Positions 48,714 through 58,676 of a stretch of 64,000 nucleotides of DNA are shown here, one piece after another. This DNA is from JBGPHT01 sp041484525. GTDB taxonomy: Bacteria; Acidobacteriota; Terriglobia; Bryobacterales; Bryobacteraceae. The position numbers and the translations under genes were made by a program. Where the stretch lies: positions 21,521-85,520 of the forward strand of contig JBGPHT010000012.1 in assembly GCA_041484525.1 (NCBI GenBank), given 5' to 3'. The number at the start of each line of letters is the position of its first letter. The first letter of the stretch is position 1. The notes under the pieces are model-generated. The model worked only from the letters and a program-made list of their open reading frames with translations. It was not told the origin of the DNA and ran no database searches.

Positions 48714-51203
48714 GTGGCGGGGACTCGCAAATCAAAGAAGGGCGGGACCATCGCGCACCGCCGTGGCGCGCGCGGCGGTTCAAGAAATGACAGCACAGGA
48801 TCGTGGCCGGTCGCCTACCGTTGGTTGGCGACGGGGGCGCTGGTGGCCCATTCCGCTGTCGGAATGACCAGGGTCTGTTTAGCACAATCGAAAGATACAG
48901 GCACGCCGGGACAACAGGCGGCGCCTACCCGAGAGTTGCCGCTGCGGAGATTCAGCATACCGCCGGGGCCGCTCGGCAGCGTCTTGAATGCCTTCGCACA
49001 TGCAACCGAGTTGCAGATTGTCACGCCCAATCCAGGATTGCGCGACGTGCCGTCGAACGGCGTCTCCGGCATGTACACCACCGAGCAGGCGCTGCGCGTT
49101 CTGCTGACCGGCACCAGCGCGGGCTTCCGGTTCTCGTCGCCCGGAACGGTCACCGTCGACCTGGCGGCGGTGAGCACGACGGTCGAGGTCACGGCCGACG
49201 CGCCGGCCATCCAGATCTCTTCGCCTAAGTACTCCGAACCCTTGCGCAACACGCCGCAAACCATCAGCACGGTTCCGCGGCAGGTGATGGAGCAGCAAGG
49301 AGCCAACACGCTCCGCGACACTCTGCGCAACGTCGCGGGCATCAGCCTGGCAGCGGGCGAAGGCGGCGCGCAGGGTGACAATCTGACGATTCGCGGCTTC
49401 AGCGCGCGGAACGATCTGTTCATCGACGGCATGCGCGATTTCGGCAGCTACTACCGCGGTCCGTTCAACACGGAAGAAGTACAGGTGCTGCAGGGGCCCT
49501 CTTCAGTGACCTTCGGACGCGGCTCCACCGGCGGTGTGGTCAACCAGGCGACCAAATATCCGAACATGCGGAAGCTCTGGAGCGCCGATGCGCAGTTCGG
49601 CTCCGACAAGACGCGACGCGTGGCGGCCGACATGGACCTGCCGCTGGCGAAGTTGGGAACCGGCGCGGCATTTCGCCTCAACCTGATGGGCCAGGAAGGC
49701 GGCGTCGCCGGCCGGGACGTGGCGGACAATCGCCGCTTCGGCGTCGCCCCCTCGCTCTCGCTGGGCCTGGGAACGCCCACCCGCTGGACGTTCGGCTTCT
49801 TTCACCAGGCGGCCAACGACATCCCCGACTATGGGATTCCGTGGTTATGGAACGGTCCCGCGCCCGTCGACCGGCACAACTACTACGGATTCGAAGACGG
49901 CAATTTCCTGCGAACCTATGCCGGCATCGGTACGGCGCGCCTGGAGCGCGATTTGAATGCCCGGACCACTCTGCGCAATCAGGTCCGATATTCGCATTAC
50001 GGCCGGAATGTGCAAATCACCGAAGCCAAACCCTCAGCCACTGTCACACCGGCGACGCCTCTGCCGGCGATCGTCCTCACGCGCAACCAACTCGCAGCGA
50101 TCAGCACCGAGACGTATCTCGACGACCAGTTGGATTTGACGGTGCGGTTTCGGACGGGAACCGTCGAGCACACGCTGGCCGGCGGAATCGAGGCGGGGCG
50201 GGAGACTTCCGATCCCACGCGGCTCGCCTGGGCAAACGTGCCGACAACCAGTCTGCTGAATCCGGATCCGAATCAGCCCTTCTCGGGAACCGCCACCATC
50301 TCGTCGCGCGTGAATACCGCGGCGGCCAGCGCTGGCGCCTATGCCCTGGAAACGATGAAGCTCGGTAAGAAGTGGGAGCTGACCGGCGGCGTTCGATGGG
50401 ACCGTTTCGACGTGAACTACAACCAGCGCATGGCGCCCGTGGCCGCCTTCAGCCGGCTGGACAACATGACGAGTTGGCGCGCGGCGGCAGTCTACAAGCC
50501 AACCGCGACCGGCAGCATATACGCCGCGGCCAGCACCTCCTTCAACCCGTCGGCGGAATCACTCGCGCTCAGTGCCAGCACCGCCAATCTTCCGCCGGAG
50601 AAGAACCGCAACTATGAAGTGGGCTCGAAGTGGGATTTGAACCAGGGCGCATTGTCGCTGCGCACGGCGCTTTTCAGAACGGAAAAACTGAATGCGCGCG
50701 AGCCCGATCCGGCCAACACTCTATTGAACGTGCTGGCGGGAACGCAGCGCGTCGACGGCGCGCAGATCGAGGCCAGGGGACGGATTCTCAGCCGCTGGGA
50801 TGTCCTGTCCAGCTACGCCTACCTCGACGCGAAGATCGTGAGATCCATCTTCTATCCGGCCGCCATCGGTGCACGTCTTGCCAATGTGCCGGCCAACAGT
50901 CTGAGTTTCTGGAGCAACATGCGGCCCGGCCGCTGGCAGACGGGTGTTGGCGCGAACTTCGTCTCCAGCCGGACCGCCAGTGCCACGGCGCCGCTCGATC
51001 CGATCACGGGCCTGCTGAAGCAGGTCCCCGGCTACTGGGTGTTCAGCGCCATGGCCAGCCATTCGTTGAACGAGTACGTCGACTTGCAGATGAACCTGAA
51101 CAATCTCACAAACCGCTATTACTACGATCAGCTTCATTCGGGACACATCGTTCTCGGCGCAGGCCGGTCGGCGCTCATCGGCCTCAAATTCAAATTCCGA
51201 TAA
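48714..51203 (+). CDS. TonB-dependent siderophore receptor of the Fiu/PiuA type with N-terminal STN domain
   Basis: An 829-residue outer-membrane receptor. After a long signal region (RWLATGALVAHSAVGMTRVCLAQ) there is an STN secretin-like domain (RRFSIPPGPLGSVLNAFAHA to FRFSSPGTVTVDL), then a plug (TPQTISTVPRQVMEQQGA, LTIRGFSARNDLFIDGMRDF, VQVLQGPSSVTFGRGSTGG) and a 22-strand barrel ending IGLKFKFR. The plug resembles catecholate receptors Fiu and PiuA. The GTG at 48714 is chosen because GGAGG is six bases upstream; the open frame extends further left without a start of that quality. It is followed by piuC and a piuB-like gene, as in iron-siderophore loci. Confidence 0.9.
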   Translation: MAGTRKSKKGGTIAHRRGARGGSRNDSTGSWPVAYRWLATGALVAHSAVGMTRVCLAQSKDTGTPGQQAAPTRELPLRRFSIPPGPLGSVLNAFAHATELQIVTPNPGLRDVPSNGVSGMYTTEQALRVLLTGTSAGFRFSSPGTVTVDLAAVSTTVEVTADAPAIQISSPKYSEPLRNTPQTISTVPRQVMEQQGANTLRDTLRNVAGISLAAGEGGAQGDNLTIRGFSARNDLFIDGMRDFGSYYRGPFNTEEVQVLQGPSSVTFGRGSTGGVVNQATKYPNMRKLWSADAQFGSDKTRRVAADMDLPLAKLGTGAAFRLNLMGQEGGVAGRDVADNRRFGVAPSLSLGLGTPTRWTFGFFHQAANDIPDYGIPWLWNGPAPVDRHNYYGFEDGNFLRTYAGIGTARLERDLNARTTLRNQVRYSHYGRNVQITEAKPSATVTPATPLPAIVLTRNQLAAISTETYLDDQLDLTVRFRTGTVEHTLAGGIEAGRETSDPTRLAWANVPTTSLLNPDPNQPFSGTATISSRVNTAAASAGAYALETMKLGKKWELTGGVRWDRFDVNYNQRMAPVAAFSRLDNMTSWRAAAVYKPTATGSIYAAASTSFNPSAESLALSASTANLPPEKNRNYEVGSKWDLNQGALSLRTALFRTEKLNAREPDPANTLLNVLAGTQRVDGAQIEARGRILSRWDVLSSYAYLDAKIVRSIFYPAAIGARLANVPANSLSFWSNMRPGRWQTGVGANFVSSRTASATAPLDPITGLLKQVPGYWVFSAMASHSLNEYVDLQMNLNNLTNRYYYDQLHSGHIVLGAGRSALIGLKFKFR

Positions 51204-51218
51204 ACCAGGAGACCCGAG

Positions 51219-51899
51219 TTGCTATTACCGATTCCCGATGTGTTGACTAGCCTAGAACTCGACCGGGCCCGGCAACTCCTCGCGCAAGCGGACTGGGTGG
51301 ACGGGCGCGTCACGGCCGGCCACCAGTCCGCCCGGGCGAAGGACAACATGCAAATCCCGGAGGATCATCCATGCGCGCGCGAGCTGGGTGAGACCATCAT
51401 GGAGGCGCTCGGGCGGAACACGCTGTTCATCTCCGCGGCGCTGCCGTCGAAAGTATTTCCGCCGCTCTTCAATCGCTATCAGGGTGGGCAATCGTTCGAC
51501 ACCCACGTCGACAACGCCATTCGCCAGGTTCGTTCCACCGGACACCGTATTCGTACGGACTTGTCCGCCACGCTGTTCCTGACTGCGCCCGATGAGTATG
51601 ACGGCGGCGAGCTGGTGGTGGAGGATACGTACGGCACGCACACCGTCAAGCTGCCGGCCGGCCACGCCATCCTCTACCCGTCAACCAGCCTGCATCACGT
51701 CACGCCGGTGACGCGGGGCGCCCGCATCTGTTCGTTTTTCTGGATTCAAAGCATGGTGCGTGACGATGGCGAACGCACCCTGCTGTTCGATCTCGATATG
51801 GGCGTGCAGCGCATCAGTCAGGACGCGCCCGATCATCCGGCCGCGGTCCAGCTCACCGGGGTCTATCACAACCTGCTGCGCCGGTGGGCGGAGATATAA
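51219..51899 (+). CDS. piuC: PKHD-type Fe(II)/2-oxoglutarate hydroxylase PiuC
   Basis: A 226-residue dioxygenase of the PiuC/YbiX family. Metal ligands are His96 and Asp98 (THVDN) and His159 (SLHHVTPVTRG), with the following Arg for 2-oxoglutarate. Family members are iron-starvation-induced and stand next to Fiu/PiuA receptors; the substrate is thought to be related to siderophore iron handling but is not known. The start is a TTG at 51219, with CAGGAG seven bases upstream. It lies 15 bases after the receptor gene. Confidence 0.92.
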   Translation: MLLPIPDVLTSLELDRARQLLAQADWVDGRVTAGHQSARAKDNMQIPEDHPCARELGETIMEALGRNTLFISAALPSKVFPPLFNRYQGGQSFDTHVDNAIRQVRSTGHRIRTDLSATLFLTAPDEYDGGELVVEDTYGTHTVKLPAGHAILYPSTSLHHVTPVTRGARICSFFWIQSMVRDDGERTLLFDLDMGVQRISQDAPDHPAAVQLTGVYHNLLRRWAEI

Positions 51900-51902
51900 A
51901 GG

Positions 51903-53187
51903 ATGCGGCAAATTCTGTTTTGGTCGCACCTGATGGCCGGCGTCACAGCGGGCAGCGTAATTCTCATCATGTCGATCACGGGCGTGCTGTTGGGATTCGA
52001 GCGGCAGATCGTCGCGTGGGCGGACACGCGCGCGTTACCGCGGATCGCCGCTTCGGGGGCGCGGCCGTTGCCGGCGGAGGATCTGCTCGCGAGCGCGGGC
52101 GGATTTGCGGGGGCCTCTCCGGCAACGCTGACCGTGCGCGCCGATGCCGCGGCCCCGGTGGAGGTCGCATTCGGCCGCGAGAGGACGCTGTTTCTCGATC
52201 CTTACACCGGCGCCGTTATCGGCGAGGGATCGAAGCCGGTGCGCGCATTCTTCGAACGCGTTGTGGCGTGGCACCGCTGGCTGGGAGCCACCGGGTCGAA
52301 TCGCGAACTTGGCAAGAGTGTCACGGGTGCGTCGAACCTGCTCTTCCTGCTTGTGGTCGCGACTGGTCCCTTCATCTGGATGCCGCGCAAGTGGACCTGG
52401 CAGAATCTACGCTCAGGTCTGCTATACCGTCGCGGCTTGAGAGAGCGGGCGCGCGACTGGAACTGGCACGCGGTGACCGGTATCTGGTGCGCCGTCCCGC
52501 TCTTCTTGGTGGTTCTCACCGCGACGGTGATGTCTTAATGGATGGGCTAACAACCTTCTCTATCGAATCACCGGGACTGAACCGCCAGTGCAGGCAGCGC
52601 GACCCGGTGCGGAGCGTATTCGAAAAAGCCAGGACCAGTGGGTCGGCTTGGAGGCGCTGCTGCTTCGTGCCAAACAACATTCACCAGCATGGAAGAGTAT
52701 CAGCGTGCGCCAGTCGCCCGGCGCCGGCGTCGCCTTCATCATCGACGAGGGCAGCGGAGGCCAGCCGCAGCGGCGTGCGCAACTCACCCTGAATCGGAAG
52801 ACGGGAGAAGTTGTACGCTGGGAACCGTTCTCGGCTAACAATGCCGGCCGGAGATTGCGTAGTTGGGCGCGCTTCGTCCACACCGGCGAAGCGGGCGGCG
52901 CGATCGGACAGACGGTGGCGACGATCGCATCCGCCGGCGGAGCTCTGCTGGTTTTGACCGGCCTCGCGCTCGCGTGCCGGCGGCTTTGGGCGTGGAGATC
53001 GCGGCGCGCAAAACAGCGTCAGGGCGAACTCGTTGCCGCCTTCGCCCGTAGTGTGCACGCAGGTAACGAGGAGCCTCTTCAGTTGGTAGGGCAGGCTCCC
53101 GGTCCTGCGGCCAGCCCCCCGGCTGGCCTAGCCCACTCGAAGCAACCGCGCCAGTCTGGCGAGTTCAATTCGGGTGCAGCCCGCTGA
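51903..53187 (+). pseudogene. piuB: PepSY-associated membrane protein (PiuB-like), one-base frameshift
   Basis: Two open frames together make a complete PepSY/PiuB-type inner-membrane iron-uptake protein with four helices. The first ends LVVLTATVMS-stop at 52,538; the second continues in frame as GWANNLLYRITGTEPPVQ and IASAGGALLVLTGLALACRRLW. Removing one A from TTAATGG at 52,536-52,538 gives MSYGWANNLLYR without a break, and the total length (1,285 bases) is one base more than a whole number of codons. The last 40 residues are low-complexity and may be repeat DNA. It would complete the receptor-PiuC-PiuB set. Confidence 0.83.
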
Positions 53188-53377
53188 AATGTTGGAGGAA
53201 TGAGTGCCCGTGACCGCGGTGCGGTCACGGCGGGCCGTAAGTCCCATGGTTGCAATGCCAAAAGGGGTGGCGTGACCGAACCGCGGTCGCGCGCATGGCA
53301 AGCCGTGGGATTTGCAAACAAACGCGCGTGCCCGGTGCTAGAATCGGACTGTCCGCCTGGTGGAAAAGTCAAACTGG
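53188..53377. other. Intergenic region with short inverted repeats
   Basis: The gap before the phosphoesterase gene contains a perfect hairpin GTGACCGC-GGT-GCGGTCAC (53210-53228) and a nearby related CCGCGGTCGCGC. These look like remains of dispersed repeat DNA. No gene is seen. The promoter of the next gene should be at the right end. Confidence 0.5.
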
Positions 53378-55303
53378 ATGGGTGCTAGACCTAACGCACG
53401 GCAACGGACCGCGGTGCCCGTGGTGCATGCCGTTCCCAGTTTGATTGTCTTCGGACTCCTCGTAGCAGCGGCCCAGGCCGCTACTCTGGTCCAGCGTCCC
53501 TATCTGCAAAACCAGCACGACGATCGTGTGACGATCATGTGGTCGATGCGCGACAACCTTCCTGGTGTAGTTCAATATTCCGCCGATCAAGTCTCTTGGC
53601 AAACGGCCGCGCCTCGGACCTCCCGCGCGTTTCCGCCTTCGGTCACCGGACTGAGTTACACCTTCTATCAATATCAAGTGGAACTGACAGGTCTCACTCC
53701 CGGCACCGATTACACGTACCGCGTGATGGTGGACGGACAGGACCAGATGCAGGACCCCAAATACCGGTTCCACACAGCCGCTCCCGGGGCGTTCAGTTTT
53801 CTGGTCCTGGGCGACAGCGGAACCGGATACCCCGGACAGGTGGCAGTGGCGCTTCGCCTGGTCACGGAACAGCCGGACCTGGTCCTGCACGTTGGCGATG
53901 TCGGGCAATACGTGGGCGTGTTCGAAGAATATGCCGACTACTACTTTGAATACTACTGGAGCCTGATGCGGCAGGTGCCGTTCTTTTCCGCCCCGGGGAA
54001 CCACGATTACCTGACGGCGAATGCGGTTCCGTATCTGAGCTATCAGGCGCCGCCGGCCGACACTGTGCCTGTTCCCGATGTGGGACGCTACTATTCGTTC
54101 ACCCGCGGCGACGTCCACTTTGTAGCTCTCGACTCGAATCTGCTGACCGACGCCGTCGCGACGCGGCGCATGCTGGCGTGGCTGGAAAACGATCTGAGCA
54201 CGACGCAGGCAGTGTGGCGGGTCGCGTTTTTTCACCATCTTCCGTATCCCATCGAGCATCACGTCGGCGATCCCAACTGCGTGGCGGCGCAATCGCTACT
54301 GGTTCCTATTTTCGACAGGTACAATGTCCAGCTCGTATTTAACGGGCATGAGCATACGTATCAGCGCACCAAGCCGATGCGCGGCAACACGCCGGTTTCC
54401 TCGGGAATGGGCACGGTGTATATGGTGTCGGGCGGCGGAGGCGGCACCTTGCATCCGGTGGTGCCGATGAATTTCCTGGCGCACGCGGAGTCGGTATACC
54501 ATTACCTGCGGGTGGAAGCGGACGCCTCGCAGATCACGATCCATGCGATCGGAACCGACGGCAAGGAGTTCGACCGCGTCAGCCTGGTGCGCCCGCTGCT
54601 TTCGGCGAGCACTCCCGTTTTGAATGCCGCCTCGGGCGCGCCGGTGGTGGCGCCGGGAGGGCTGATGTCCATTTTCGGGACCGGCCTCGCAAACGGCACC
54701 AGCCAGTCTTCCGGATCGTTGCCGCTGGCGCTCTTGGGTACCACGGTTACGGTGAACGACAAGCCCGTTCCGCTGCTGTATGCGTCCTCAGGGCAGATCA
54801 ACGCTCAGATGCCGTACGACGTGCGCGGCACCGCAGTCCTGCGCGTGACCACGGCCAGCGGATTCGCCGAGACCGGCATCACCATTTCGGATACCGCCCC
54901 CGGCATTTTCCCCGGCGGCGTATGGCACGCGAGCGGCAAGCCGGTTACCAACGCATCGCCTGTCACGGCGGGCGAGACGCTGGTGATCTACCTGACCGGC
55001 CTGGGAGCAGTGGACGGCAGCATCGCGGCCGGAGAGGCCGCGCCGTCTTCGCCACTGGCACAGGCCGTGGCCCCGGTGGAAGTGCAGATCGGCGACCGGT
55101 CGGTGAAGCCGTTCTTCGCAGGTCTGACGCCGGGGTTCGCCGGCGTCTATCAGGTGAATGTCGTGACCCCGGCGGACCTGGCCCCACAGGTGTGCCTGCT
55201 CCGCATTTCAGCCCAAGGAAATCTCAGCAACGGGTTCAGCGTCCAGGTGCAGGGCGCGACGAAGCCGCAAGCGCAAACCGCGCTCCGCGGGCATCGCCGC
55301 TAG
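53378..55303 (+). CDS. Secreted purple-acid-phosphatase-like metallophosphoesterase with Solibacter C-terminal domain
   Basis: A 641-residue secreted protein. After a signal peptide (VPSLIVFGLLVAAAQA) comes a fibronectin-like purple acid phosphatase N-domain (LVQRPYLQNQHDDRVTIMW), then a metallophosphoesterase domain with motifs GDSGTGY, HVGDVGQY, PGNHDY, FFHHLPYP and NGHEHTYQR, all intact. The C-terminal 230 residues are a TIGR03437-type domain (VLNAASGAPVVAPGGLMSIFG). It probably releases phosphate from esters outside the cell. The ATG at 53378 is preferred to a GTG at 53360. The stop overlaps the convergent M56 locus. Confidence 0.88.
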   Translation: MGARPNARQRTAVPVVHAVPSLIVFGLLVAAAQAATLVQRPYLQNQHDDRVTIMWSMRDNLPGVVQYSADQVSWQTAAPRTSRAFPPSVTGLSYTFYQYQVELTGLTPGTDYTYRVMVDGQDQMQDPKYRFHTAAPGAFSFLVLGDSGTGYPGQVAVALRLVTEQPDLVLHVGDVGQYVGVFEEYADYYFEYYWSLMRQVPFFSAPGNHDYLTANAVPYLSYQAPPADTVPVPDVGRYYSFTRGDVHFVALDSNLLTDAVATRRMLAWLENDLSTTQAVWRVAFFHHLPYPIEHHVGDPNCVAAQSLLVPIFDRYNVQLVFNGHEHTYQRTKPMRGNTPVSSGMGTVYMVSGGGGGTLHPVVPMNFLAHAESVYHYLRVEADASQITIHAIGTDGKEFDRVSLVRPLLSASTPVLNAASGAPVVAPGGLMSIFGTGLANGTSQSSGSLPLALLGTTVTVNDKPVPLLYASSGQINAQMPYDVRGTAVLRVTTASGFAETGITISDTAPGIFPGGVWHASGKPVTNASPVTAGETLVIYLTGLGAVDGSIAAGEAAPSSPLAQAVAPVEVQIGDRSVKPFFAGLTPGFAGVYQVNVVTPADLAPQVCLLRISAQGNLSNGFSVQVQGATKPQAQTALRGHRR

Positions 55304-57160
55304 AAGCGGCCCAAGCTCTGCAGCAGCTCTTTGATCTTCCGCTCGTCTGCCGGCGTGGGCTTGTTCTCGAGGGCGGCGTTCAGTTCTTGAATGGCGGCGG
55401 CGCGTTCGCCGTTCTGCAGCATGGCGAGGGCGAGGTGATGGTGAAAGGGGGCCTGCCCGGGCGACTTCTGGACCAGATCGCGGAAGAGGGTGAGGGCGCC
55501 GGCCGTATCGTTCTTCTTCAGCAGTATCCAACCGATGGTGCCGTCGATCTCGTTGAGGTTGGGCAATGCCTGCTTGGCGCGCGCGGCGAGATCGAGCGCG
55601 GTGTCGAGATCGCCGCCGGTTTCGGACATCAGGAAAGCCAGATTGTTCAGAGCGACGCCGTTGTTGGGATCGAGGTTGACGACCGCGCGGTATAGCTCTC
55701 CGGCCTCATCGCGGCGGCCGACGCCATCGAGCACCAGGGCAAGGGTGGTGAGGACCGTCACATTGCCAGGCTGGATTTCTCTCGCTTCCCGCAGGTTCGC
55801 TATCGCGGCCTCGGAGTCACCCTTGCGGCGGTAGGTTTCGCCGATCCGCAGGTAGATGTCGGCGCGCTTTGGGGAGTCCGGCGCCGTCAGATCGAGCGCC
55901 TTGCGGAATTCCGGGATCGCGAGATCGTAGTTACCGGCGCGGGTAGCGGTGTTGCCGAGCGCGAGGTGGTTGGCGGCGTTTGTGGGGTCCCGATCGACTT
56001 GCTCCTGGAGCAACGCGAGGGCGTCTTCGGTGCGCTGCTGGTCCATGTAAGCTTCGACCAGTCCCATGAGGCCGCGGGTATTCGAGTGATTCAGCCGGTC
56101 AGCCTGCCGGAAGGACTCCTCGGCCTCCTGGTACTTCTTGTCGCGGAGCGCCGTCAGGCCTCGCTGGTACATCACCTCATCCGGCGACTGCGTGTGCGGC
56201 GCGTTTTGCTGCGCTTTCAGGAAACCGCCGGCAAGCGGGACGAGAGTGGCGGCGGTGAAAATGGCGGCGGCGCAGGCGCGCAACGCCACCGAAGAGCGGC
56301 GGGTGAGATCGGCAGACATGATGTACTCCATTCGTCGTTGTAGGTTCGAGCCGTTGATGCCGGCGTAGGTGGTGTCGCCGGTGAACGCCATGCGGCAAAC
56401 TTTCAAAATCCCCGAGAGGTAATCCTCCGGGCGCGCGCCGCGGGCGAGCACGAGCTTGTCGCAAGCGGCTTCGCGTTCCGCCAGGAGGCGATGTTCCATC
56501 CACCAGAGGAGCGGGTGGAACCAGAAGACCGAAACGATCGCGTGAACCGCGGCGGCGGTGAGATTGTCGCGGCGCGCGATGTGCGCCAGCTCATGCGCGA
56601 GTACGGCGTCGAGCTCAGCGGCAGTGAGTGCGGTAAAAAGGCCGTCGGCGAGCAGGATCGAGGGCCGCAGCCCACCCGCAGGCGCCGGGTGCGTGGCCGG
56701 GTGAGACGATGCGAAGCTCCGGTGTGGAGCTGAGGCCGAGGCTATGCGCGGCTGACTACAGCGCTTCGGTTTCGAGCGAAGACGGTGGGCGAACTGCAGG
56801 GATGCGCGTGCGGAGCCGGCGAGCCCAGACTCCCAGGGAGAGGACGGCGCCAGCACCCCAGAGAATCGGCAGAGGGTTGAGGGGCGCGCTACGCGGCGGC
56901 ACGCGCCCGGGCAAGGGAGCGGCGCCTTCGACGCGCAGCAGCAGGCGGCCGATTTCGTCGAACGCCGGCGGGCGCGCCGGCACGTAGCGCACCAGCATTC
57001 CGCCGGCTTGGGCGAGCCAGGGCGTGGGCAGTGCGAAGCGAAATACGGCGGCCAGCAGAATCGCGTACCGCCACGCTGCGCGCTGGCGGCGCAACACGAA
57101 TGCGGCTGCGATCGCGACCAGCGCGGCGGCGGCGGTGGCGGCGATCAAGTGCCCGGTCAT
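55300..57160 (-). pseudogene. BlaR1/M56-family membrane protease fused to TPR repeats, with two lesions
   Basis: The full coding region starts at the ATG at 57160, overlapping the blaI stop (ATGA). It has an N-terminal membrane domain (GHLIAATAAAALVAIAAAFVL, LPILWGAGAVLSLGVW), the M56 zinc motif HELAH (VLAHELAHIARRDN), and a C-terminal array of about six TPR units (ALRDKKYQEAEESFRQADRL, and others). A TAG at 56756-56758 interrupts EAL-SAAHSLGLSSTPELRIVSPGHAPG, and a one-base insertion near 56,671-56,677 then changes frame. The total is 1,861 bases. The last part, residues after LRPSILLADGLF, is open for about 450 codons. Confidence 0.82.
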
Positions 57161-57534
57161 GACTTTTTCCCCCGCTTCGCCATCGCGGTCTCGGCGGCGC
57201 GGATGTCCTGTAGCGAGAGCTTGCCGGACTCGACCAGGTGCGCCATGACGGGTGCGGCCGAACCGCCGAAGAGGTCGAGAAGATCGTCGATCAGGCGGCG
57301 GTAGACCGCCTTGCGCGTCATCACGGGTTCGAAGATGTGGGCGTTGCCGATCTTCTTGACGCGGCGCACCGCCTTCTTTTCTTCGAGGCGATAGATCATG
57401 GTCTGGACCGTGGTGTAGGCCGGCCGCCCGGCTTCCGGGAGCGCCTCCTGGATTTCGCGCACGGACGCGGAGCCGAGCTTCCACAGCGGTTCCAGGAGCT
57501 CGAGTTCGAAACGGGTGATCCGGGGTTTGGCCAT
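57157..57534 (-). CDS. blaI: BlaI/MecI-family repressor
   Basis: A 125-residue winged-helix repressor: RITRFELELLEPLWKLGSASVREI and GRPAYTTVQTMIYRLEEKKAV are the family DNA-binding segments. Members are inactivated by cleavage through an M56 membrane sensor, here encoded immediately downstream with an ATGA overlap but damaged. If the sensor is truly broken, this repressor would lack its inducer. The ATG at 57534 follows GGAG. Two CTACTA half-sites upstream (57537-57542 and 57558-57565) are good candidates for its own operator. Confidence 0.9.
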   Translation of the reverse strand: MAKPRITRFELELLEPLWKLGSASVREIQEALPEAGRPAYTTVQTMIYRLEEKKAVRRVKKIGNAHIFEPVMTRKAVYRRLIDDLLDLFGGSAAPVMAHLVESGKLSLQDIRAAETAMAKRGKKS

Positions 57535-57536
57535 CT

Positions 57537-57565
57537 CTACTAACTCCGTTGTTGATGCTACTACG
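57537..57565 (-). promoter_or_regulatory. Possible BlaI operator half-sites
   Basis: CTACTA at 57537-57542 and CTACTACG at 57558-57565 (TAGTAG read on the gene strand) are 21 bases apart, two helical turns, just before the blaI start codon. BlaI operators often contain TACTA/TAGTA-like elements. Supported by position and repetition only. Confidence 0.4.
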
Positions 57566-57717
57566 AATTTAGGCGGAGTGCAAGAGGGAATTTGCGGGGT
57601 TGATATAATCCGCCCAGGGTTGGGTAGCGTGGCATACTATTCTCAAAGGCGGATGCCCTCATGCCGTGGCGATTTTCGGCGGTGCCCCGGCGTTCGCGAT
57701 CTCGGAGGCCTACCGGA

Positions 57718-58632
57718 ATGTCGCGCTGTGGCGCGTTTGCAATCATTGTCGGGGTCGTGATCGCAAGCTGGACTTCCGGTGTCGCCGAAGACGTGATGCC
57801 GTCTTGGTATCCGCTTCAACCGGGTGACACATGGATTTATCAGAATGAGTCTCGCGATGGGAATATGGCTCATCCTAGCGTTGAGCGCTGGACGACGGAA
57901 GAGACCATCGTCAGTGCGCGGGCGCTTCCTGAACCTGCGGGAACCCTAGTCACGAAGCGGACGAGAGTGCTCGACCACATCGTCCCGCCTGGTTTCATGC
58001 CACAGAATGATTCCACTAAACGTGTGCTGTCCGAATCGCACCTCCTGATCCATCAAAGCTGTCTCTATGTGCTGGATGGGATCGATGCCCAAGGGGCGGC
58101 ATGCGACCCTAACATCGTTAACTCCACGTGTCTGCGACCACTCGATCAGAACAATCACGTCCGCCCTGAGTACTGGGACGATTTGGTTCGCGGCAAGATA
58201 CCGGCCGATTTTTGCTTTCCGATGGTCGTAGGGATGACGTGGGGCAGGGTTCCCGTCACGTCTCCAGCCAACGAGTGGGTGTGGGACGTAAAGGGACTCA
58301 ATGCCGACCCGTTCGGGCAGCCGGGAGGCAAGACGTTTCATCTGTCGTCTCATCTCGGATCGGGAACGGCGATTGACCGCTGGTTCGAGGAAGGGACCGG
58401 CCTGGTTCAGGAAGTGATCGAACATCACGGCACCTACGACGAGGATCGCCGGCAGCTTTTGAGAGCGACCATCCAAGGAAAGACGCAAAGCTACCAACTG
58501 ACGCCGGCGCGAACAGTCCCGTTGAGCGAGTGGGATTGCAGGGGTCCTGGCTGGCGGCATTTTTCCCGTGCAGACGGCGCCTCTTTCAGTGGTATCGCAG
58601 ACTGCATCGGCTATTCGTCAAACGGAAAGTAA
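57718..58632 (+). CDS. Secreted hypothetical protein
   Basis: A 304-residue protein with a signal peptide (CGAFAIIVGVVIASWTSGVA) and a mature chain starting YPLQPGDTWIYQNESRDG, a form common in secreted acidobacterial proteins of unknown function. Six or more cysteines (SCLYVLDG, AACDP, STCLRPL, DFCFP, EWDCRG, DCIGYS) suggest disulfides. No catalytic motif is seen. The ATG at 57718 is preferred to 57661 because GGAGG lies upstream and the signal peptide starts there. It is divergent from blaI, so BlaI might regulate it. Confidence 0.7.
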   Translation: MSRCGAFAIIVGVVIASWTSGVAEDVMPSWYPLQPGDTWIYQNESRDGNMAHPSVERWTTEETIVSARALPEPAGTLVTKRTRVLDHIVPPGFMPQNDSTKRVLSESHLLIHQSCLYVLDGIDAQGAACDPNIVNSTCLRPLDQNNHVRPEYWDDLVRGKIPADFCFPMVVGMTWGRVPVTSPANEWVWDVKGLNADPFGQPGGKTFHLSSHLGSGTAIDRWFEEGTGLVQEVIEHHGTYDEDRRQLLRATIQGKTQSYQLTPARTVPLSEWDCRGPGWRHFSRADGASFSGIADCIGYSSNGK

Positions 58633-58676
58633 GGCTCGGGAGGAGCGGATTCGCAAATCGGTCTACGATGATCCGC

